Source: an uncultured Oscillochloris sp.
GTDB lineage: Bacteria > Chloroflexota > Chloroflexia > Chloroflexales > Chloroflexaceae
DNA: 44,839 bases
NCBI GenBank assembly: GCA_903920315.1
Contig: CAIXLU010000623.1
Span: 1 to 44,839 of the forward strand
Reading direction: 5' to 3'
In this document: one piece after another, positions 35,556 through 44,839 of the stretch
Numbering within the stretch: the stretch's first letter is position 1
Layout of the letters: each line of letters begins with the position of its first letter
Position numbers and translations under genes: made by a program
Notes under the pieces: generated by a model
Told to the model about the DNA's origin: nothing
Database searches by the model: none
Seen by the model: the letters and a program-made list of their open reading frames with translations, nothing else

Positions 35556-37142
35556 CTAGAATTTTGATAGAATCTCTCCGGCTGCCTTGATGATCAGTGC
35601 ATGGTCGCCTTCGCGGCAGTCGATATACTGCACGAGTTCCATATAGGTGGGCAATGTGCAGGTTCGGAGATAGATGGGGGCCAGAACCTTTCGGCCCTCC
35701 CTGCGATTACGTATCAGTGCGATACCGTATTCCTCCAGGCAAATCGCCGAGGCAAGGTACTGCGGCGTATAGAGTGTGACAATCTTCGCACAGCTATCGA
35801 GCGACTCAAGAATCTCCTGCTGCCAGGCAGTACCGGGCTTGAGTACAAGGGTGTCCTGAAAGATGCGGATGTCGGTCTGCTGCCGTTTCAGTTCAGCGAC
35901 TAGGACGTCCACCTCGTCCTTATTGGCATGGCAGTAGCTGATGAACAGGTCGTATTTGTAGCTGGTGGTCGGTGCGGTGACGGGCGGCGTATAGAGGCGC
36001 TTGAGTACGCCGAAGGCACCCCGCAGTTCGGCGGCGCTGATGTCAGAATAGGCCACCACCTTGATTGTCTCAATGGGCAGACCAGCATGGAACCAGTGGG
36101 TTGCTGCCTCAAAGAGGGGCGCGATCATCTCAACCGTGGAAACACCGTGTACACCGCCCCCCAGGATGGGCATTGCAATGCTGTTGATAGGCGTCTTGCT
36201 GCTCATTGATACGAGACATTGGAAGATATCGCCAATCACCTCGGCGGGTTCGCCCCGTTGCTTTGGCTCAAAGCAGAGGATGCGCTGAAACTGGACGGCA
36301 GGGCCGGCTGCCTCGATAGGCTTCGACAGCCAGCAGGCGAGGGTTGGTCGAAAATCCTCCGCCTTGTCGGTCGCCAGGGCTTCCAGCGAAACACCGCGCC
36401 GATCTAACGCGCCAATCAGTGATTGACGCGATGGGCGATAACTATCCGGGAGCGCTGAGACGACCAGCACGTCAACGGCCTCCTTCGGCGGGATGGCCGT
36501 GAGGTCGCCCTGGTAGATCGCGATCGTGCGTGGCCCCCCGCTGGTGGTGATCGTCAGGCTATCCAGGAGTTGAAACGCCGGGGGTGGCGACGCAGTGCCA
36601 GGAAGAATCTGGCTCGCCTGCGATGGGATCATACTGGTGGCGCGGCGGTCATTAGGTTCACGGTTTCCGTCACCGCGCTCGGGGTGTTCGTAGCGTTCAA
36701 ACGCTGCGAAGAAGGTGGGTCGCTCGGCCCTATAGGTCGCGAAGCGCTCAAGGATCGCACGCGTGCCGGGAGTCACAGTCGGGCCAACCGTAGCTCCTGA
36801 TGCAATGTCAATCGGGATAATACTCATGTCTGAGCGACATAGCCCGAGCGCACGTACCTCAGATGGATCGGTGATTTTCGGAGTCCCCGTTGCTCGCATA
36901 TAGCAGACCCGGTGCTGGTTCGAGGTTTCATGATCGAAGAGTGTTACCGCTGCCGTTGCGCGGAGGCTCGTCTCCTCGTACAGCTCGCGGATCGCCGCCT
37001 CGAACCGCGTCTCGTGGGGCCGATCCGCGCCGCCGCCAGGAAGCATCCAGTGATCGCCGTCGCTCACCACGAGGACGCCGCGCTCACCCCCATGCACTAT
37101 CTCGACCAGAGCCGTTCCGCGCCGCCGCTTAGTGGGTGCCAT
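35556..37142 (-). CDS. Nudix - macro-like - TIR fusion protein
   Basis: Three domains are visible in 528 residues. An N-terminal Nudix hydrolase has box G38-x5-E44-x7-R52-E53-L-x-E56-E57, with Ser for the usual late Gly. A middle region (about 185-370) resembles a macro domain: YQGDLTAIPPKEAVDVLVV and SIAMPILGGGVHGVSTVEM. A C-terminal TIR domain (about 395-528) has YDLFISYCHANKD, an Asp in IFQDTLVLKPG, and Glu residues in WQQEILESLDSC that could be catalytic. TIR enzymes cleave NAD, macro domains bind ADP-ribose compounds, and Nudix enzymes hydrolyse them, so one polypeptide may make, sense and remove the same signal. AGGAG precedes the ATG. Spacing to both neighbours is about 10 bases. Confidence 0.75.
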   Translation of the reverse strand: MAPTKRRRGTALVEIVHGGERGVLVVSDGDHWMLPGGGADRPHETRFEAAIRELYEETSLRATAAVTLFDHETSNQHRVCYMRATGTPKITDPSEVRALGLCRSDMSIIPIDIASGATVGPTVTPGTRAILERFATYRAERPTFFAAFERYEHPERGDGNREPNDRRATSMIPSQASQILPGTASPPPAFQLLDSLTITTSGGPRTIAIYQGDLTAIPPKEAVDVLVVSALPDSYRPSRQSLIGALDRRGVSLEALATDKAEDFRPTLACWLSKPIEAAGPAVQFQRILCFEPKQRGEPAEVIGDIFQCLVSMSSKTPINSIAMPILGGGVHGVSTVEMIAPLFEAATHWFHAGLPIETIKVVAYSDISAAELRGAFGVLKRLYTPPVTAPTTSYKYDLFISYCHANKDEVDVLVAELKRQQTDIRIFQDTLVLKPGTAWQQEILESLDSCAKIVTLYTPQYLASAICLEEYGIALIRNRREGRKVLAPIYLRTCTLPTYMELVQYIDCREGDHALIIKAAGEILSKF

Positions 37143-37151
37143 GATATGCTC

Positions 37152-40100
37152 CTAAGATTTCCAGAAGGGGTACGGGGCGATTTGCTCGCCCACATCTCGG
37201 TCAGGGTCAATCAGGTAGACAACCCGCCCGCGCTCGATCAGCGCATCGCGTAGCTGCGTCACGTCCTCGCCGGGGGCTGGACAGAGCAGGCAGGTGCGGC
37301 CAAAGCGCAGGTAACGCTTGGTGTCATCGCCCTCGATGGTCGGCTCCCGCCCACCGTTGCTGCGTACATACTCCATCACGCGGCGGATCGAGGTGGAGAG
37401 GCTGGTGGTATCGTGCGTAGATAGCGTGACACTCTGACGTTCCACCCGTGCGCTGGCGAGGCCGCGCAGCATGTCGCGCACCGCGTAGCGGTTGAGCCGG
37501 GAGTGCTGCGGCTGATTGCTGTAGGTGAGCAGACAGCGATAGCAGGCTCGTGCACAGGAGTCGCCCGCAGGGAGCTCCACGCCCGTCTCCGGATCGAAGT
37601 GGCAAATCTCTAAGGCTGTGCGGGCGACCTGGGCAAGCGCGCTGGGTTCATCCACCAGCCGACGCAGCACGCCCGCGCCGCCCTCAGCCGCCTCCCAGAT
37701 CAAGATCTGGCGCAGCGCACCCTCACCCAACAGCTCAGATTGCAACTCCTGATCCTCAAGCTGGAAGGATTCCTTGATACCGCGCTGAAGGGCGTTTTGC
37801 AGGCTCATGATCTGCTCATCGTCGGCGGCCAGTTGCGGATCGCACTGAATCAGCAAGATATTGCGGGTGTCGTGGACGACAATCCGCACGTCCTCACGCC
37901 GATCACTGCTTTGCTCAAGAGGATCACCCTCATCTGCCTCATCAGGGGCCTTATTCCAGAGACCGTGCTGGAGATCGAGGGTGAAACCCTCCTTACGCGC
38001 ACGCTTCCAGCCATGATTCATCCGCCAGATCGTGGCCTGGGCACCATAGCTCAGAGCCAACGGCATAAACCCTTCGCCCTGCACCTGTGCGCGGACACGG
38101 CGCAGCGTGCCACTTGCGGCGGCGAAGCGGTAGTGCGTCGTGATCCGGTAGCCCTCACGGCGGCGCTCCTCCTCCTCGCAGGTAATGCGCTCGATCCGCC
38201 TGGTACTGACCGTTGTCATCTCAAACAGGTGGTCGAAGATTCGCGCCTGATTCCCATGGAGCGGCGTGCCGCACTGCTCACACACATCAGCGGCGTGGCC
38301 TTCGTGAAAGTAGCCACACGGGGTGCAGATCTTCGCCTGGCGCAAGCGTCGCTCGGCGCTTCCCGATGGGAGCATCGAGCGCACCACCTGATACTTACGA
38401 CCCTCGTGATAGATAATATTCTGCGGCCCAAACTCAGCAAGTGCCAGAAAGCGGGGTCGGGCGATGAAGGTTCCGTCGTCAACATCGGTGCGAAGGAAGG
38501 CCCGCACCGGCAGACGTGGAAAGTTGTAGCCGGGGAGAAAGCCCTCGCTGGCCAAGTAGCGGTAGGGATAGAACTCGGCGTCGCTCTTCCCCCCGCTTTG
38601 GATATTACAGAGGATATCCTTCTGCCGCACCGCATCCTGATAACTGCGATCTGCATCTTTGATCTCACGCGGCGTGAGTGAGCCACGGCGGTGAGCGCGG
38701 CGACGCAGCGCGATGGCCTCTTGGAGTTGGTTGTCCGCGAGTTGATACAGCTCACGCCAACGGTCAAAGGCATGATCAAACTGGACAACTGCCCCGGCGA
38801 GGTGTTCGACGAGCCAGTCTGCGTGAAACCAGGGCAGGTTCACGAGAGTCGGAAGCACCGTGCGAAGCACATCGGCACACATCGCGTTACAGCGGGCGGT
38901 GGCAGAAGGGTCGAGGGTCAGTCGGCGACGTACTTCCGCGTGGAGCGGAAGGTCGGGCTGGTCGGTGTCAATGATATCGTGGATCATCGTCCCCAGATCG
39001 AAGCTCGTAGAGGCCAGCCAGATCGCGTGGATATGTGCTAGCACCAGATCCTCATTTGCCAGTTCGATCTGTGGCGGGGCCACCGCACCGGCAACCATCT
39101 GGAGCGGTCGTTGGAAGAAATACTGGTCGTGGCCGCTGCCCATCGAGCAGTAGGTCATCACCAGGGCGGCCTGGCCGCTGCGCCCGGCCCGCCCGGAACG
39201 CTGGGCGTAGTTCGCAGGAGTGGGCGGCACATTCCGCATGTGGACGACATTTAGATCCGCGATATCAATGCCCAATTCCATCGTCGGCGAGCAGTAGAGT
39301 ACCTGTAGCTCGCCGTCGCGGAAGCGTCGCTCACGCTCGACCCGGACGTCTTGCGGGACTTGGCCGGTGTGTTCGCGGCCCTCCACGGCCCGCAATCGCT
39401 CGGCGGCATTCAGGTAGAGGTCGCGAAAGAAGCCATTAACCTAGCGGGTAGCGGGCTGGGCTCCCGCCATGCGTCGGGCGCGAATAGGATTTGCCTCAGG
39501 CACCGTACCATCTCCGCAGCACCACAGCAAGGCATCGTGGCGGATCTGCACACTGCGCAGGGACTCTCCCTCGCTGTCGCCGGTCAGAATATTCGCGCCG
39601 ATCAGCACCGTCAGGAGTGCCCTGAGCAATGCCTCATAATCGTCATCCTTCAGCCGCTCAGAAAGATGCGGCCATGCATCAGGCGAACGCAGAAACCGAC
39701 CGATGGCTGTCCGGGTGGCGAGGCTGCGCCCGCCTGGCGGCAGCGGTTCATCGCTTGGCATGACATAGCGTGTGGACTTACGCAGCACCACGACCTCGTG
39801 ATCATCGAGCTTCCAGTCATCGTTGACCTTCGCGTTATAGCGGTTGACCCACTCACCCTGATGCTCCGGGTCAAGGCGTGGCGCATCAATCGCCAACTCG
39901 GAGCGCATATGTTCAAGGAGCGCACGGATGGTGCGCGTCCGGTTGGCAGCGGATGCGGCGTGCAGCACGGGGTTACCCACCCAGTAGTCCGGCTCCGCAC
40001 AGAGCTCATCAAGATCAAGGTAATCAACACGCAACAGCCCACACTGCTCCAAGTTCGGCTGGGTCACCCGCCAACTGCGGCGCAGATCTTCGTAAATTCG

Positions 40101-42215
40101 GTACTCCAGCAACAGCGTGAGCGCCTCCTCATTGCGCCTCCGTGCCATCGGAGTCGTCCCGACATCTTTGGCATAGCGTTCCTGGGGGAGGGCGAAGGTC
40201 GTGCAGACACGCGACGCGATGGTGGCGTGTGTAAGCGGGTCGCCCGCAGCCTGCTCCGCAATGGTACGAGCAATCGCCGAGCGGAGCGTCGCCACGCTTG
40301 CGAAGTCGTTAAAGTGACCAGCCTGAAGCGAGGCGTCCTGACGATTATCGGTGAAGCTGAGCAGCTTCTTGGCCGTATCGTTAAGGTCAGAGCGGCGCAA
40401 CTCCTCGATCGTCGCTGCGGAGAGCAGCGTAGTCGCCGTACTGCGACCCTCACTACTCAGGCGTGCCAACTTACGAAAGTCATCCTCACGCTTGGTATAG
40501 ACCACCCCGCAGCGCAGGCAGGTGAGGAAGGGGCTTGGCAGAAACCAGCAGGGCGTCGCATCCGTACGGCCCTCTGCCAAACTCCCATCGGAACGCACAA
40601 ACAGATGGCGCGGGACAAACTCCTTGTACTCGCGCAAGATGCTCCGACCACGCCGCGTGATACGGAACCACGTATCAGGCAGACGGTCACTATCCTCTTC
40701 TGACCAGATTTCATCGCCGACCGCGAGGTAACCCGCGACGGCTGGACGCTCCACATCCTCACCGCGCGAAAGCGGGTGGCGCGGATCAATTCGGTTGGCC
40801 GCAGGGTCGTAGGCACAAAGGGCGTAGTGCTGACCACACTCGCGGCAGAAGACCTGTGGGAAGAGGAGGCGGGTGCTTCCGGCCCCACCGATATAACGCT
40901 GCCCCTCCAGGGTCAACTCTCGGCGATCCGGGAGATCCGTCGTCGCGTAGACCGCACCACCCTGTGAGATGAACTGGTGCAGCTTGAAGGCGAAGGGAGC
41001 TCTCTCCCCGTCGTCATGGCGCGTACCCAGTTGGAAGAAATGAAGGAGTGCGGCCTCGCATTCCAGTACTGGCTCGCTCGTCTGCGCGGCAAGTAGCGCG
41101 GCTCCCTCGCGCAGACTCTTTGGCTTCGCACGCATAAGCTGATTGGTCTGCGGGTCAACATCGAGGCTAAAAGTATCTTCGATCCATGCGGCCAGCGGGT
41201 GCTGGCGGAAGGCATCACCACTCAGCGCGGTGGGCAGCGGCGTGCGGAGCGCCGCAATCAACTGTTCCTGCGTGGGATGATGATAGCTCGACACCGTGCG
41301 GGTCAGTGTCTCGGTGATGACCTGGTCTGGACCGAGAGGTACACCAAAGATCGTACTCGCCACGGCGGCGACCGGGATGCGTGGATCCGCATTGCTCTCC
41401 GTACTCGCCATAGTCGCGCTTGTACCGATACACGTGATATTGGCATTACCGCAGCGCTCACGCAGGCGACGGATGAGCATCGCCACATCCGCACCTTGGC
41501 GGCCACGGTAGGTGTGCAACTCATCGAATACCACAAACTGGAGATCGCTCATCCCGGCCTCAACAAAGCGATACTCTGCAGGTCGAGTGAGCATCAACTC
41601 CAACATCACATAGTTCGTGAGCAGAATGTGGGGCGGATTCTCCTGGATCTCGCGCTTCTCGTGATCGCGCTCCTGCCCGGTATAGCGTCTGACTCGTACC
41701 AGATCGCGCTGCTCGGGCGGCAGGTTGGACAGGAATGCGTTGATCCCGATCTCCTGCGAGTTGATCAGCGCGTTCATCGGATAGACCAGGATCGCACGCA
41801 CCTGTCCTCGTTCGGGCTGATGGCGCAGGACATAATCGGTGATCGGAATGATATAGGTCAGACTCTTGCCGGAGCCAGTGCCCGTCGTGACCACATAGTG
41901 TTTTCGCTGCCGTGCGAGATCAATCGCTTCGCGTTGATGGCGATACAGCGTCAGCGACTGCGTCGTGGTGCCATCATGAGAGACAAAGATCTCGCCGCAA
42001 CGTGGGTGCAAGACATGGTGTGCGACCAAGTCCGCAACAGTGTCTGCGGGGGTGTAGGCCGGAGAGAGCTGAATAAGTGCGTCAGGCCAAAGCGTGCCCG
42101 CATCAAGTTGGGTATGGACATACGTGCGGATCGCGGGGTCGGCGATCGTGAGGAAGCTCGTGGTGTAGGCCGCATAGGTAGCGATGATATGACGTCGCAG
42201 ATGGAAGACATCCAC
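37152..42215 (-). pseudogene. DEAD/DEAH helicase with DUF1998 domain, interrupted by one in-frame TAG
   Basis: This is one gene of 1,688 codons, split by TAG at 39443-39441. Both halves are in the same frame and join within conserved sequence: PATR, stop, VNGFFRDLYLNAAERL. The first half has Walker A TTGTGSGKS, VFDELHTY and GTSATM. The second half has SPTMELGIDIADL and QRSGRAGRSGQ, then the C-terminal DUF1998 region with cysteine clusters (CTPCGYF...CEQCG; CARACYRC). Homologous helicases act in DISARM (DrmA/DrmB functions) and in MrfA-type repair. The start is GTG 42215 (VDVFHLRRHI) with AGAGG upstream; the frame extends to 42311 without family-like sequence. Amber readthrough or sequencing error remains possible. 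Confidence 0.8.
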
Positions 42216-42583
42216 AGGCGGGCCTCTCGCACGACATAGACAGGAGTGACACAAAAAGGGCTTCGCAACGATCTTGCTTGGCGGCGAAGATCGGGATGTC
42301 ACGGTGTACAACCTGAGATCGTCGCTACACGGATGCGCTGCGCTGGACTACGGAGCACCTTGCGGGGGGTCGAAGGGGATGCTACAATAGCAGACACAGC
42401 ACTATAAGATTGTCACAGAGCCCACTCTCGCTTTCCGGCCGGGTGGGTTTTGTGCATGCTGACGATAGTATAGCATTATGCGTGGGGATTGCACATCCTC
42501 TACGCGCTCGTTCCTGGATCGCTGTTCAACAGCGCTCGATGATCTTGGTGACATGAGCAGGTTTCTTTATGTCCAGCGGCACA
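42216..42583. promoter_or_regulatory. Intergenic region upstream of the helicase operon
   Basis: No gene is evident. CCCAC (42421-42425) and GTGGG (42443-42447), enclosing a CCGGCCGG palindrome and followed by TTTT, form a weak terminator-like structure; its direction suits the plus strand better. The promoter for the minus-strand operon must lie here, but I see no strong match to -35 and -10 boxes. The primase gene ends at 42584 on the same strand. Confidence 0.35.
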
Positions 42584-44707
42584 CTATGCAAGACGCTCGT
42601 CGAGAATTTCTGCAACAAGGTCATACTGCCTCGACCACATACCTGCTCGCGCCCGGAGAGCCGCTGGCGTCATCGTACTGCGCCGCACCTCCGTGTCCTC
42701 TCCGGTAACAGGGTCGCGAACAAAAGGCTGCCTATCCAGCTCGGAGGCTAGTGCCGTATCCGCTGCCATGCGGTTCGCCAAACGACGCAACAGCGCGTGA
42801 CACTGCCCCAAGCTCAGTGCCTCCACCCGTGCCCGCAGGGCCGCATCTACCCGCACACGCCGTCGCTGCTCCAGCTCGGCCTGGTAGACACGCTCAATCA
42901 CGGCCTCACTCGTCCCACTCTCGCCCACGGTTCGCACATGCGTGACCACCCGGCGAAAGGCGGCTTTCCCACCCTTCGTCCCGTAGGCATCAAGCGCCTC
43001 TCCAACCAGATTGCGTAACGAAGAGACATCGAGCTGGGGAACATCCCGGGCTACCGCCGCTGCCGCTGGCAGCTCGCTGCTCGCGTCGGTCGCTGCCAGC
43101 GGCAGCTCGCCGCTCGTGACAGGCACCGCACCGCCACAGGGGGTAGCCGCACACACTGTGTTCTTCCCTACACCTATGCATACGCCGCTTTTTAACGCAA
43201 AATTATCGGTTTGAGCCGTCCTGATGCTCTGTTTGGCGATGCTATTTTTGGTGTGGACATCCGCGCCGTTGTCCTTCGCTTTGGTGTGGACATCCGGGGT
43301 ATTTTCCGCCGCTTTGCTGTTTTTGGCGCGGATCCCGGTGGGGGTAAGGCGGATGAGACTCATGCGGGTACACCGCCCGTTGTGTGTCAAGGTGAACATC
43401 TGGATCCGCAAGACGCCCTCGGTTTGGAGCTGTGCCTCTAGCCGTTGGGCCGTTTTGATGCTGATATGGGCGGCCTCAGCGCGTTCCCTTCGGGGAGCGA
43501 TAATGATGCCGCCTACGATGAGGCTGCGCAGGACTTCGACATAGGCTGTTGGACTACAGGGGGCACGATGTGGTGTTGGGGGGCGGACGGGGGCGAACGG
43601 GGGCGGCTCGGGGGTCACAGGCGGCGGGTTTCCGTGGGGTCGGGAGCGGACATAGGCGGTGTGGCGATCCAGGCTGTAGCGGCTGTATGTCGCCGGATTG
43701 AGGTGGGCGTTGGTGATGAGGCGCATGACATCGGTGATCATGTCCTTGGGGCGTTTGCTGGCATAGCCGTAGCGATCCCAGAGGGCGAGGGCCAGAACAT
43801 AGATTTCTTCGGGCATGTGCCCCGACCGCCCAAGCTGGCGAACAACGAGGGCGCGGCGCTCACTGGGGCTGTCGCCCTTGGCGCGAAGAGCGGGGGGCAG
43901 TTCGTCTCGCTCCAGGAGGGCGCGAAGCTGGGATGTTGCTCCAAATGGGATTCCCTGGGAGTCAAGGAGGCGGCGCATGTGCTGAGAGAGCCACTGCACA
44001 AAGCCATTGTCGAGAGAGACGGGGGTGGAGGTGTCGGTAGTGACCGTAGGGCTGGTTTCGCGGGAGGTGCCGCCTAAATCGGCGTACAGGCTGCTGATGA
44101 TAGCCTGTGCATCGGCAATAGGCCCAGGTTCTGACAGGGCGTGTCCGGTGACAACAAAGAAGCGGGAGCGGTCGTAGCATTCGACCGAACCGCGACGCCG
44201 TCCGGGGCCGGGAAGCTGCGCCCGTACAATCGCGTGGATGCCGGTGCCGCTGACGCTCCGCTCGACGTAGGCACCGAGCAGCGTGGTGATGAGATCGCGT
44301 GCTTCGGGGGTGACGACTTCCCCGTTCACGCAACTATCGAGATCCACCCCTGTGAAGGGGTCGTCCGCGCTAAAGACATAGCCGAGACCGTTGAAGGCTC
44401 CGCTCTTGCTTTTCAGCGCCGCGAGCGCCTCGTCAAAGGTGGCCCACGTCGAGGGGTCGGTGACGCTGGCCGTCGCAAAGCTGAGGGGGCTGTAGGGCAT
44501 CTTGGGCCGCTTCCCCCCGTTGCGGGGCGGGCCGTAGCGCCAGACGACCCACTGATGGCGCGTGCGCAACTCTTCGGGGACGGCGGAAAAGGGTGTAGGG
44601 TCGGCATGGAGCGAATGGGAGACGATGCCGCTCTTCTCTTTGAGGTGTACGGGTGTTCCGGGGCGTGACGTGTTGTGTGGCGGGATGGGTATGCTATAAT
44701 CAGACAT
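42584..44707 (-). CDS. Plasmid/phage-type primase (PrimPol-like) with HTH
   Basis: The N-terminus has HQWVVWRYGPPRNGGKRPKMPY, typical of phage and plasmid primases. A PrimPol core follows, with GVDLDSCV (catalytic D-x-D), SGTGIHAIVRA and RSRFFVVTGH. A middle helical region and a winged helix (RAEAAHISIKTAQRLEAQLQ) come next, then a low-complexity linker in which DVHTKAKDN and DVHTKNS repeat. The C-terminus is charged and helical. GGAGAAGAG lies seven bases before the ATG. It likely starts replication of an integrated or free mobile element, so this end of the island may be plasmid- or phage-derived. No helicase domain is present in the 707 residues. Confidence 0.65.
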   Translation of the reverse strand: MSDYSIPIPPHNTSRPGTPVHLKEKSGIVSHSLHADPTPFSAVPEELRTRHQWVVWRYGPPRNGGKRPKMPYSPLSFATASVTDPSTWATFDEALAALKSKSGAFNGLGYVFSADDPFTGVDLDSCVNGEVVTPEARDLITTLLGAYVERSVSGTGIHAIVRAQLPGPGRRRGSVECYDRSRFFVVTGHALSEPGPIADAQAIISSLYADLGGTSRETSPTVTTDTSTPVSLDNGFVQWLSQHMRRLLDSQGIPFGATSQLRALLERDELPPALRAKGDSPSERRALVVRQLGRSGHMPEEIYVLALALWDRYGYASKRPKDMITDVMRLITNAHLNPATYSRYSLDRHTAYVRSRPHGNPPPVTPEPPPFAPVRPPTPHRAPCSPTAYVEVLRSLIVGGIIIAPRRERAEAAHISIKTAQRLEAQLQTEGVLRIQMFTLTHNGRCTRMSLIRLTPTGIRAKNSKAAENTPDVHTKAKDNGADVHTKNSIAKQSIRTAQTDNFALKSGVCIGVGKNTVCAATPCGGAVPVTSGELPLAATDASSELPAAAAVARDVPQLDVSSLRNLVGEALDAYGTKGGKAAFRRVVTHVRTVGESGTSEAVIERVYQAELEQRRRVRVDAALRARVEALSLGQCHALLRRLANRMAADTALASELDRQPFVRDPVTGEDTEVRRSTMTPAALRARAGMWSRQYDLVAEILDERLA
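43061..43104. repeat. Perfect 13-bp inverted repeat in the primase gene
   Basis: TGCCGCTGGCAGC (43061-43073) and GCTGCCAGCGGCA (43092-43104) are exact complements with an 18-base loop. They encode part of the low-complexity linker (SGELPLAATDASSELPAAAA). The stem would be strong in mRNA; it may be a short repeat insertion or a duplication by slippage. Confidence 0.7.
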
Positions 44708-44839
44708 AGCTGTACTCTTCTCCGAACAACTCGTTGTGTGCGAGTCTCGGACATCGAAAACGGATAGACGCGAACGAAGCTCTGGTTTTTCCTCCAGGGC
44801 TTTGTCATTGCCGCAATTGTGTAGGGGTGGCCCTCTGGC
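44708..44839. other. Right edge, upstream of primase
   Basis: Apart from the primase ribosome site GGAGAAGAG (minus strand, near 44715-44723) I see no gene or clear promoter in these last 132 bases. The primase promoter may lie here or beyond the window. Confidence 0.4.

Noticed and set aside
35556-37142. Classical Thoeris (ThsA/ThsB) system
   Set aside because: No SIR2 or SLOG effector is found nearby; the TIR is fused to Nudix and macro-like domains instead.
39396-39440. Frameshift between the two helicase halves
   Set aside because: The halves are in the same frame, differing only by a TAG codon, so this is a nonsense codon and not a frameshift or two genes.
42421-42451. Firm intrinsic terminator
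   Set aside because: The stem is imperfect and only four T follow, on the strand opposite to both neighbouring genes; kept only as a weak feature.

Overview
The window is a dense antiviral-defence island from a high-GC bacterium. Chloroflexota (Roseiflexus/Chloroflexus/Herpetosiphon-like) is my best guess from the style of the Cas proteins and the WYL regulator, but no ribosomal or housekeeping gene is present to confirm it.

Left part (1-14525, plus strand): about 1 kb of short open fragments, then a small HTH gene, a WYL-type regulator and cas3 (helicase first, HD nuclease last). A near-consensus sigma70 promoter follows and drives a second unit: a 68-codon ORF of unknown function, a divergent large subunit (Cas8-like), cas7 (DevR/Cst2-like), cas5, cas6, cas1, cas2 and cas4. 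Downstream are a leader and a CRISPR array of 31 complete 36-bp repeats, 31 spacers and one truncated repeat. This is a type I system with the DevR/DevS gene style; I cannot settle the subtype.

Middle (14526-18671): a complete 4.1-kb Tn3-family transposon with 50-bp terminal inverted repeats, a 997-aa TnpA, a divergent tyrosine recombinase (TnpI-like) and a palindromic resolution site between them. It cuts the last CRISPR repeat on one side and the 3' end of a CHAT-protease/ATPase gene on the other, without a matching target duplication. It therefore marks a rearrangement junction.

Right part (18672-42215, all minus strand): two runs of defence genes, read right to left. The first is a 1,688-codon DEAD/DEAH-DUF1998 helicase interrupted by one in-frame amber codon, a Nudix-macro-TIR fusion, a DrmD-like SNF2 helicase, a GxxExxY nuclease-like gene and an Eco57I/DrmMI-like adenine methylase. 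This resembles class 1 DISARM in parts but not in layout. The second starts at its own promoter: rloA, rloB, a McrB-like AAA protein, a McrC-like nuclease and the truncated CHAT-ATPase. At the far right is a plasmid/phage-type primase.

The strangest feature is a family of about 75-bp palindromes in the minus-strand operon. At least nine full or partial copies lie inside the methylase and SNF2 helicase genes and stay open in frame, adding about 25 residues each, next to catalytic motifs. Others lie between genes and supply Shine-Dalgarno sequences or stop codons. The GxxExxY gene sits inside a pair of separated arms of the same palindrome, which suggests it is the autonomous form of the element or its mobiliser.
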